DNA of 64,000 nucleotides from Chelydra serpentina (Eukaryota; Chordata; Testudines; Chelydridae), in NCBI GenBank assembly GCA_037349315.1, contig JBAIAC010000035.1:11112501-11176500 (forward strand), written 5' to 3'. Position 1 is the stretch's first letter. Each line of letters starts with the position of its first letter. Made by a program: the position numbers and the translations under genes. The notes under the pieces are model-generated. The model was not told the DNA's origin. It saw only the letters and a program-made list of their open reading frames with translations, and searched no databases. This document shows positions 56,213-64,000 of this stretch, piece after piece.

Positions 56213-56671
56213 GTATGAGAATGCCCCGTTTAGATAACAGGTCTGTATACAGCATTTGTCGGCTATTTATGGTGCTAATTTGTCCTGCAAGGTTTATCTA
56301 CAGCCCAGTCACAGGAAGCAAAGTTTTTGTCACCCTCCGTGAGGACACTGGTGTCAGTATGCTGTCATTTCTATATCATTTTAAGGGCTATGTGTGAAAA
56401 TGGAATTGGTATCAACATGTTATAAAGCAGTTAAAAATAACTTAAGTTGCTGTCCTGACTGTACTTGCTCTGTGAAACAGTGAAGGGTTTCTTTCCTAAG
56501 GGCTGTTGAATTGGAAATCTGTCACAAGAAACAAGTTCACTTGAAAATTAAAGTGAATGTTGTGAATGGACTCAACAATAGAGAATGTTATACATTGTAA
56601 CAGTGTAATTTTAATTTTCTAACCTACTTGGGTTGTTTTTATAAAGAGCTGGGTGAAATAAACAACCTGGA
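56213..56671. other. Non-coding stretch, no gene seen
   Basis: No gene or repeat recognised. Confidence 0.5.
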
Positions 56672-56895
56672 AACTGCCAACTGAGGTCACAAATGCATAT
56701 ATACACAAACATGTCAGTTCAAGCCAATTCATCCACAACAAGGTACAAAATTAAGTAATTATCGCAACACAGCAGATAGTACCAAAACAATAAAAACATG
56801 GTGCAATGTGATTTGCACCACTCATTCGACAACCTGGAGGAGAAATAATACCAACAGTAACAGACCAAATTTCTTATTATAGTTCCATAACACTA
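56672..56895 (+). repeat. Left arm of a ~220-bp inverted repeat pair
   Basis: Matches the reverse complement of 59947-60178 at roughly 80% by eye, with shared blocks such as TTCAAGCCAATTCATCCACA, GTACCAAAACAAT and AGTAACAGACCA. Not recognised as CR1, SINE, hAT or Harbinger. Confidence 0.8.
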
Positions 56896-58090
56896 TGATT
56901 ATTCCCACAAATCTCCAGTAGTACAGTGAGTTTTGGCTTTGTGTATAAGGAGTTATTACATTTCTAGGTAAAAAGGCAGCTTGAAATTAAGAATAACAAC
57001 AAAATAAAACATGTACGTGTTCAAATAAGTGGGGGACAAGGGTGGAAGATTGAAGGGAGGCCAGCAAGCCTATACTGCTTGTGTTGTACTCTTAAAACGC
57101 CCATGAGATTATGCTTTGATTTGAAATACCCCCAAACAAATTAACATCTGACACCCACACAGTGTTCGGATCTTGTTCCTTGAGTTAAAATTCCTTAGGC
57201 CAGCAAGATACCACAACAAGTGAGATATTATCAGGTTAAATTATTTTACCTTGAATCACACATGAATAATTCAAACCTTTCACATTATCCTTCATCCATA
57301 TAACCTCAGTTGTCACTCCTCAAAGGTTTCATTTTCCATCTCTGGCCAATTGTACTTGTCCCTGACCTAGGCCCCAACCCCCTTGTATATTAATGGTCAC
57401 TGAATTAACAGGGGAACCGCTTGATGTTGCCTGCTCTCATATCCAGCTTTTTCCAGGGATGGGAACTATTTCTTCACCTATGCATTCCAAACCAGTGGCA
57501 GTTCCAGCTCTTGTGAGAAATAAAATCCATTAAAAATATGAGCTAGGTCCTTTAATCCCGGTATGGTACTACAATAGAGATTAGAGAATTTCATCCTTCA
57601 AACATTTTAGTTTTCAAGGCTCTTGAGGATCCTGGCACATCTGAGACTTGCTTCCATTACAAAGACATGAATACACAGAAGGGTGGCACATGTGTTTTTT
57701 TTGTTTTTGTTTTTGTGTTTGTTTTTTAATTGGGGAGGGAGCTTCAGCCTTTCTGCTTCGTACTTCTCTTGCTACCACTCCAAAGATCTTTTGGTCCAGA
57801 GTAGTTCAGCAGCTGCATTCTCCGAAGTGCTGCCTCTTGAAAGACCAATGATATTTAGAAGAAACCCATGCTGTTATACTCCTCCAGTGTTAGAAACATT
57901 TAATAGTCTTTTGGCCTGATTACATCACTGTTGGCCTGATCATATACACTAAGGCTCCTTTACACCACTCTGGCACGTATTTGTAAATGTAAGTTGTGCC
58001 CTATAGCAGGGTGTATTGATTTAAGTAGCCGATTTTAATTATTTAATTAAATTAGCAAGCAGGAAATCCTGATTTCAAATAGGTTACAGT
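56896..58090. other. Non-coding stretch between inverted repeats
   Basis: AT-rich; no frame with a domain. TTGATTTAAGTAGCCGATTTTAATT near 58017 resembles the outer part of the AT-rich inverted repeat described next. Confidence 0.45.
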
Positions 58091-58097
58091 TGCCTAA

Positions 58098-58448
58098 CAT
58101 AACAGAAAATCTAAAAATTAAGCATCTGCATAAATGTAAATTTATAACAATAAATTTGTTAGTCTCTAAGGTGCCACAAGTATTTCTTTCTTTCTTATTT
58201 TCTTTTTGATTTCAAATAGTTGATTTTAATCATACTTTGCATTTGTACTTTTTAGTTATTTTCCTAACTAAGTGGCTGGTCAACATTAAAATATGTTGAT
58301 TTGCAACTAAATATATCCTTTGCACTAAATTTGGTGCTTCTTTTTACTAGCTGGGAGCATACACTATATAACTATACACATTTAAGCAATTATATAGCTT
58401 AATTTACTTTTATGCAGATTCTTAATTTTTAGATTTTCTGTTATGTTG
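58098..58448. repeat. 39-bp inverted repeat enclosing ~270 bp (candidate MITE)
   Basis: ACATAACAGAAAATCTAAAA (58098 onward) is complementary to 58410-58448, with about one mismatch in 39. A fragment starting AATTTGTTAGTCTCTAAGGT at about 58153 looks like a separate inserted repeat tail. No coding capacity. Confidence 0.7.
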
Positions 58449-59319
58449 GAAATGGTGAATGGTGTGTGTTTTTTTTTTTTTGCTTGTGATTTTTGTCAAG
58501 CCCTATTTGGATGGAAATTCAATTAAAAAAACAACAAAAACAGCATTTAATTGTTTTCTTATTAAATAAAACTACCTTAAATGTGCTGGATACAGAAGGA
58601 AAAATGCAGTTTATTGAAGCGTGTTCTGCATTTCAAACTAACTGATTTATTTAACAAAGAAAGTATGATCTATAATGAATGAACTGATCAGATTTTTTTC
58701 TGGTCACCATGTCCTTCAAGATTTTAGAACTAGTAGATCTCATTTTCTCATACTGAGTTTTTATTCATAGACTGGAAGAAGAAAACAAGCTTTCCTGCTT
58801 TTTTCATCTCCCATTGATTTCTTAACTTTGAATTAACTAGTCATTTAACTGAGCTAGCTGAATAAAACAAAATGAAGAAAATATTCTTTCTGCACAGCCT
58901 CGCCTCCCTCCCCCCAAAAAAGCTATTGCTTTCAAAAGTTGGTTTAGCACTTCAGCAAATCTGGTTCCAAAAACTTAGCTGGTGACTGTGGTTTTACTCT
59001 CTTTAAAGCTTGGCAACATACATTTACTGCTTAATATTTTTGTATTTAATATAACTTATTGTAATAGTTTTTAATAAGTTTAGGCCTTAGTATAAGTTAA
59101 TTTCAAATTTAATTTCAATAGGTTTATTAAAAACCCTGTATTTAATTTAAATAAAACTTATTTACATTTAATTTTTTTTATTCTTTTAAAAAGATTTTTT
59201 TTTTTATCTATCAATCTAAATAGTGCATTGTATCTCTTCAATATAAAGGGATCCTGTAATTGAAGCTTTCTCAGCTATACTGCCAAGCCAAGTAGTCTGC
59301 TATTTTTTTCTCATTACAG
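58449..59319. other. AT-rich non-coding stretch
   Basis: Very AT-rich with poly(T) runs (58467-58480, 59170-59205). No gene recognised. Confidence 0.5.
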
Positions 59320-59518
59320 GATCCTGGAACTGAGAGAGAACTCATGCTGATATTATGTCTGATGGTCATTCCTTTAGAGCAGCTGGCATCATGGCTCATC
59401 ACAGGGAAATGTTGTTTTGCCATGGTTCGGCTGAGCTCTGGCTTCCTCAGAGACCTAGGAACAGCAGATACCGGAAAGCTTTTGGCAGCTGTGTGAACCT
59501 GAAAGTACCACTGTCAGG
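59320..59518 (+). CDS. Candidate small exon with possible start codon (unproven)
   Basis: A pyrimidine run followed by CTCATTACAG (ending 59319) makes a good splice acceptor, and AGG/GTAAGC at 59519 a good donor. Within the 199-bp segment an ATG at 59355 opens a frame of 54 codons plus two bases that reaches the donor; it starts MSDGHSFRAAGIMAHH. The ATG context is weak, an in-frame TGA lies at 59331, and I do not recognise the peptide. It could be a first coding exon of an unknown host gene, a non-coding RNA exon, or chance. Confidence 0.25.
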
Positions 59519-59946
59519 GTAAGCAAAACAATTATTGCCATCAGCACAATGACTTGCTGTATAGTTAAAACGGCATCTTTTACTCTGAACCAAAATTGTA
59601 TGCAAATAAAACAATCAATTATATAAGCTATAAAACATTTTAAAATATGAATTTGCAAGTAATGACTACAGCTTGTTTAAAGGTCAGTGGGTAAAAACTG
59701 ATTTTAGAAAACATCAAAACTAATTTTTTTTTTTAACAGTACATGGCCAAGTTCTTCTCTCACGCTGTAGCAGGTGCCATTGTGGTTACTCCAGATTTAC
59801 AGTGGTGTAAGTGAGAGCAGAAGTGATGTACTTATTTTTAATTACTTGTACTTTCAACAGCTTTTAACATTCAATTCACCTTTAAGGTAATGTGTAACCT
59901 GTCAGTTCAACCTTGAGTGCTATTACAGACTTGCTCTTAGAAGCTA
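59519..59946. other. Non-coding stretch, no gene seen
   Basis: AT-rich; no repeat termini. Confidence 0.5.
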
Positions 59947-60178
59947 ATTTTCTTTTTATGGAACTCTTATAAACAATCTGGTCTGTTACTATTTATATAT
60001 TTTTTCTCCATCAGGTTGTTGAATGAATGGTACAGATCATATTGCACCATGTTATTGATTGTTTTGGTACAATCTGTTGTGTTGTAATTGTTGAATTTTA
60101 TACCGTTTTGTGGATGAATTGGCTTGAATGGACGTGTTTGTGTGTATATGTATTTGTGACCTCAGCTGGCAGGCTTGC
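59947..60178 (-). repeat. Right arm of the ~220-bp inverted repeat pair
   Basis: Reverse-complement partner of 56672-56895; the outer end is GTGACCTCAGCTGGCA, matching TGCCAACTGAGGTCAC on the left. Confidence 0.8.
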
Positions 60179-61031
60179 TTAGCGATGTCATTCTTTCTGC
60201 CATCAGGCCTCCCTCTTCCCTGATACTGTGTTTCTATCTGGAATCAAATGATGTCCCTGTCTCCATTCAAACCTCTGGTAAAACTTCCATTGATTTCAAT
60301 GAGATCAGGAACTGCAGCTTTTCACAGGTACCAATTAGAGATTGGTATCACTGCGAGTACTATGCAACAGCTCAGCTGGATTCGCTCCCAGCATTTTTGG
60401 TGCCAGCATCACTGCCTCTGCAGCCTGCACATGTTCAGTTCCATGGTCCACCTGAATGGCTGTGGAGAGGGGGAGGAAATGAACGTCAACCTGAAAATGG
60501 CTGATTCCATTAAGAAAACTTCAAGCCCATGATGTTTGGATTTTTCCAGACTCCATTGCTATTATGCATGCCTCTTTGGCTGAATGAACCTAAACACTTT
60601 TATTAAATTAGCCAGTTGTGATGTCTCTTCTTACACCACAGAAAGCAATTTCTGAGACTAATGACTGCAAGGCACCTCACAATAGTAGGAGTAACCTTTT
60701 ATTGTTACAGCAAGTCTGGCTCAGGATGGTGCCATCCGCAGTGACATCTATTGGACAAAGTTGTTAAAGCAATGTCAATATATAGCTTAGCTTTCATTTA
60801 CCATAAATTAATTCACTTAGAACCTCAGCCAAAGTCTATTGAAATCAGTGGAAAGACTAGAATCAGACCCCAAAAGAGAAAAAAACAACCCAAAATGGTC
60901 TCTCTCTCACATTCTGTATTTTAGTATAGTGGAGTCCAGCCACTCGTCATTGGGAGAAAAGATCTGGTTGGTATTTAAGCAGATAGCCTCTCTAAAACAC
61001 AATCAACTGATAGGGTAGAATGAATGCTGGT
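60179..61031. other. Non-coding stretch, no gene seen
   Basis: A 109-codon plus-strand frame (60175-60504) has no recognised domain or splice context. Confidence 0.45.
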
Positions 61032-61034
61032 TTA

Positions 61035-61329
61035 GGCCAGGTCTACACTACCCCCCCCGTCGAACTAAGGTACGCAACTTCAGCTACGTGAATAACGTAG
61101 CTGAAGTCGAAGTACCTTAGTTTGAATGAAAAAGCACTTACCCGGGGTCCACACGCGGCGCGCAGGCTCCCCCGTCGACTCCGCCTACTCCGTTCGTCAA
61201 GCTGGATTACCAGCGTCGACGACGGAGCACTTCCTGGTTCGATTTATCGCGTCTTGACAAGACGCGATAAATCGAGCCCAGAACATCGATCCCGCGCCTC
61301 CGACCGGACGCGTAAGTATAGACCTACCC
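61035..61329. mobile_element. Harbinger-type MITE, 295 bp, TTA TSD
   Basis: Starts GGCCAGGTCTACACTAC, ends TATAGACCTACCC, with TTA at 61032-61034 and 61330-61332. It carries a perfect 15-bp palindrome (GATTTATCGCGTCTT and complement, 61241-61255 and 61259-61273, loop GAC). No coding capacity. Confidence 0.9.
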
Positions 61330-61332
61330 TTA

Positions 61333-62689
61333 GAGGAACATATTCTATTTTTATTTTCTGCTTCCCACTCTGAAATAATGCTGTCAAAAGGGAAAAAGGA
61401 CCAGGAATTAAAATGTGAAAATTCATTTTAAAAGATGGGGGTGGGGCATGACAAATCCTGTAATAAATATCAGGGAATTTTTAACTCCATACAAAAATGT
61501 CGGGATTTGGTTTGGTTTTTTGTCTTTGTTTGTGCGCACGCACGGGTGTGTGTTTGGGGAGGGGGTAGGGCATGCATGTTTTGTGCTTCTAATTCTTCTT
61601 TGTTGTAATATTGTTGTGCCTGGTATAAATAGCCTCTTTCCAGTGTGGCAACAGCACCCTTATTTGTTATGTTCTTCAGAAGCTAGAGATATGAAGATGT
61701 GTAATAGTTGCATGCCTACCAACCACTGCTTCATACTGCTGTTCCATCCCTGTGGAACTAGGGATTATCCTCATTCTTTTGTAGAACCTGTGTGTCATCT
61801 TTTTTACTCCCACAAGTCTCCACAGGCTGTAGTTCTAGAAATGATGCCTTATTCTGGGCATTACCTCTGTGGGTAGGTACAAATATCTACACATACACCC
61901 ATTTTACATGGTCAGTGGGTTCCTCATGTACAGAGGCATTGGGATATTTATGGGGCTTCTCACCTCCTTTCTGTCAGAATCTGTTTTCCTAATATTTGTG
62001 TTAGAGTTTTTGAGTCCAGAGTACATGAAATATTATAAAGAATGCACAATAAATCTGCTCATATTAATTCAATGGCTCTCCTGTGCAAAGCATTTTTACT
62101 GCTACAGATGTTGAGTAAACACAAAGCAAAGTCAAAGCACAATGATACTCTGCAACAACTCATGGTGATATATACAGCACAGTGATCCACATCGGGAGTA
62201 GATTTCATGTGACTTTAGGATCCAGAATGACAGATTTCTTCCCAGTGAGGGAAAAGGAGCCAACGGAGGAAATTATTCAACATGTAGCTGGTCTGATAAA
62301 TTCTTTCCATTCAGGACAGTGTTGCCTAGACGCACAACCACTTCTAGTACCTAATGAGCCTGTGTGTAATAAAAATTAACTTATTTAAACATTCTGGGTA
62401 CAAATATCTGGGTATAACTGATGTAAATTGGCCTTGCTCCCTTGATTTCAAACCCCCACTTTGTTATTGTTTTGGCTTTTGGCTCAGAACCCCGAACACT
62501 GTGGAATTCATACTATATGTGAAGACCTTTTGACATTGCTGCCTGCTGCGAATACTTCGTCCTTATGATGGAGTTACATCAGGTTTCTCAACCTGGGCAG
62601 GATCAGGCCAAATTGCTAGGGAAGAGCAGCAGTGAAGAAAGTGCTGCAAAAATTGGTGTTGGTCCGTCAGTAAGCGATGCTGTTGCATC
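61333..62689. other. Non-coding stretch, no gene seen
   Basis: The longest frame (153 codons, 61415-61876) has no signal peptide or domain I recognise and lies in otherwise repeat-free AT-rich DNA. Treated as chance. Confidence 0.45.
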
Positions 62690-62692
62690 TTA

Positions 62693-63127
62693 GGCTATGT
62701 CTACACTGAAATCAGAACAATGACTGCAGCTCAGTGGTTTGAGCATTGGCCTGCTAAACCCAGGGTTGTGAGTTCAATCCTTGAGGGGGCCATTTAGGGA
62801 TCTGGGGCAAAAATTGGGGATTGGTCCTGCTTTGAGCAGGGGGTTGGACTAGATGACCTCCTAAGGTCCCTTCCAACCCTGAGATTCTATGATTCTATGA
62901 TATATCTGAGCTAGCTGTGGTCTAGCTAGCTTGAATAGCAATAGCATTGAAGCCATGGCAGCAAGGATAGCAGCTTGAGTACATACATAGAGTCCCAGGC
63001 GGGTTTGAACAACCTGTTTTGCCACTCACGCTGCCATGGCTGCATTGCTATTGTTCAAGCCAGCAGACTCCGGTATGTCTGCCTGTGTTGCAGTCACACC
63101 TCTGATTGCAGTGTAGACAAACTGAGT
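62693..63127. mobile_element. Decayed Harbinger-type MITE with a nested SINE
   Basis: Left end GGCTATGTCTACACTG after TTA (62690-62692); the right end GCAGTGTAGACAAACTG is eroded and its boundary approximate. The SINE at 62723-62901 interrupts it. CCATGGCAGC and GCTGCCATGG inside are inverted. Confidence 0.6.
62723..62901 (+). mobile_element. tRNA-derived SINE with CR1-like tail
   Basis: tRNA-like head with A box (GCAGCTCAGTGGTTTGAGCA) and B box (GAGTTCAATCC near 62770), linker GGGGGCCATTTAGGG, then an ~85-bp tail differing from the intact CR1 3' end at only about two positions, ending in ATTCTATG octamers. This is the Pol III SINE type known from turtles; it uses CR1 enzymes for copying. 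Confidence 0.92.
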
Positions 63128-63459
63128 GTTGAACTTGTTCCTGAGCATGATGCTAGGGATCACTGGGCACCTGGAGGTGTCTTTTGAATGAAACACAAAA
63201 ATCAAGGTCCCAGGACACCATTGGCCATTTAAGGTTGCATGGTGCATTTGCGTGTTTTTGCATAGGGCTGGATCTCTCTGCTGCTGGATATAAATAACTA
63301 CTTCTAGCTTGAGAATTACTTGTAGCCTGTGGGAGAGAACTCAGCCCTGGTGTCCAAATTCAAGTTTAGTAATTACATTCTTTCTGCCTGCAAATCCTCC
63401 CACAATTTCCATTGGATAGGATCTTTACTTTCTGTTATAATTTGTGGTATAGTGTTGCT
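63128..63459. other. Non-coding stretch, no gene seen
   Basis: No gene or repeat recognised. Confidence 0.5.
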
Positions 63460-64000
63460 TTGGGCAGGTGGGGCTCGTTAGCCTTGGAAGGCAGCCCACC
63501 TAGGAGAAGGAAAACTCTGATTTAAAACCTCCGCTGCCTTGTGGCAATACCCACTCCTGGGAAAGGCTAAGGGAGTCCACCCTGAAATCAAATCCAGTGT
63601 CGGAGTCCCGATGGCGGTCTAACATTGTCCTCAATGTCATTCCGGCAACTCCTGCGACGCCACGGGTGCCAAGTTGTATCGACATTGTCTTTCCCTTGGA
63701 TCCATCAGTTGCGTGGAGAGGTGGGTTCTGCTGCATGGGCAACAGCTGTTCCTCCATATCATCCTGCCCTGGCTTGCGCCCTGGAGAGGACACTCCAGCT
63801 TCGCCTCACAGCATCGATACAACACGGGAAGCAACAGTTTACCGGTTATAAGCTTCCTGCTCGATTGGCGTAGAGCTGGCGCCAGGGGTTGCTTCCGACG
63901 GTGGGAGGGATCACCACGTCTCACTGGACAACTATTGCCTGCCTTAAGCTGGGCAGCCCCCAGCCAATAAGGTGTTGTCCTGCCACAGTTCACCTGCTTC
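63460..64000. repeat. CpG-rich unclassified repeat at the window edge
   Basis: From about 63460 (GGGCAGGTGGGGCTCGTTAG) composition becomes GC- and CpG-rich, unlike the flanking DNA, and continues to the end. Overlapping frames of 82-118 codons occur on both strands without known domains. It looks like the start of a larger repeat, perhaps an untranslated leader of a retroelement, whose body lies outside the window. Confidence 0.4.

Noticed and set aside
61415..61876. 153-codon plus-strand frame
   Set aside because: Considered as a host exon; Cys/His-rich by chance, no domain, no good splice sites recognised at its edges.

Overview
This window looks like intergenic or deep intronic DNA from a turtle, most likely a cryptodire. 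The evidence is the repeat content: abundant CR1 LINEs ending in ATTCTATG octamers, a tRNA-derived SINE whose tail is almost the same as the CR1 3' end (a pairing known from turtles), many TTA/TAA-flanked Harbinger-type MITEs, and GC-rich hAT-type MITEs with 8-bp target duplications. There is no bacterial-style gene organisation. No conserved host gene, rRNA, functional tRNA or CRISPR array could be recognised. Nearly every long reading frame belongs to a mobile element or is a by-product of GC-rich minisatellites.

Layout. 1-8.6 kb: an old sequence hairpin, a tRNA-like SINE head, two hAT MITEs, and a 2.6-kb Harbinger-like element carrying a broken two-exon Myb/SANT-like gene. 8.65-9.76 kb: a solo LTR with 5-bp target duplications. 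10.9-12.6 kb: an old CR1 and an unclassified repeat interrupted by a MITE. 14.2-14.8 kb: a hAT MITE filled with a 41-bp minisatellite. 17-24 kb: GC-rich transposon remnants, a TA-flanked Tigger-like MITE and a CR1 tail. 25.9-26.7 kb: a Harbinger MITE. 29.6-30.8 kb: a solo LTR split by a second minisatellite-bearing hAT MITE, followed by a truncated CR1. 32.5-38.2 kb: hAT fragments, a 978-bp Harbinger MITE and a SINE.

40.87-46.68 kb: the most distinctive object, a young minus-strand Ty3/gypsy-class LTR retrotransposon. Its LTRs are nearly identical in sequence but differ in length through a 38-bp minisatellite. A single intact 909-codon ORF encodes Gag, a zinc knuckle, an aspartic protease and an integrase tail; reverse transcriptase, RNase H and the integrase core have been cleanly removed in frame. 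48.96-53.66 kb: a complete CR1 LINE with both ORFs open (ORF1 with zinc ribbon and SGNH esterase; ORF2 with APE endonuclease and reverse transcriptase) and a duplicated 5' promoter unit. 54-56 kb: an old CR1 interrupted by a younger CR1 tail, then a MITE. 56.7-60.2 kb: a pair of ~220-bp inverted repeats about 3 kb apart enclosing a second inverted repeat and a possible small exon. 61-64 kb: a MITE, a SINE nested in another MITE, and a CpG-rich repeat running off the right edge.

How the elements relate: the intact CR1 encodes machinery that could act on itself and on SINEs sharing its tail. The Harbinger and hAT MITEs and the gag-only LTR element lack their own enzymes and must have depended on partners elsewhere in the genome. 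All sequence comparisons here were made by eye; percentages are approximate.
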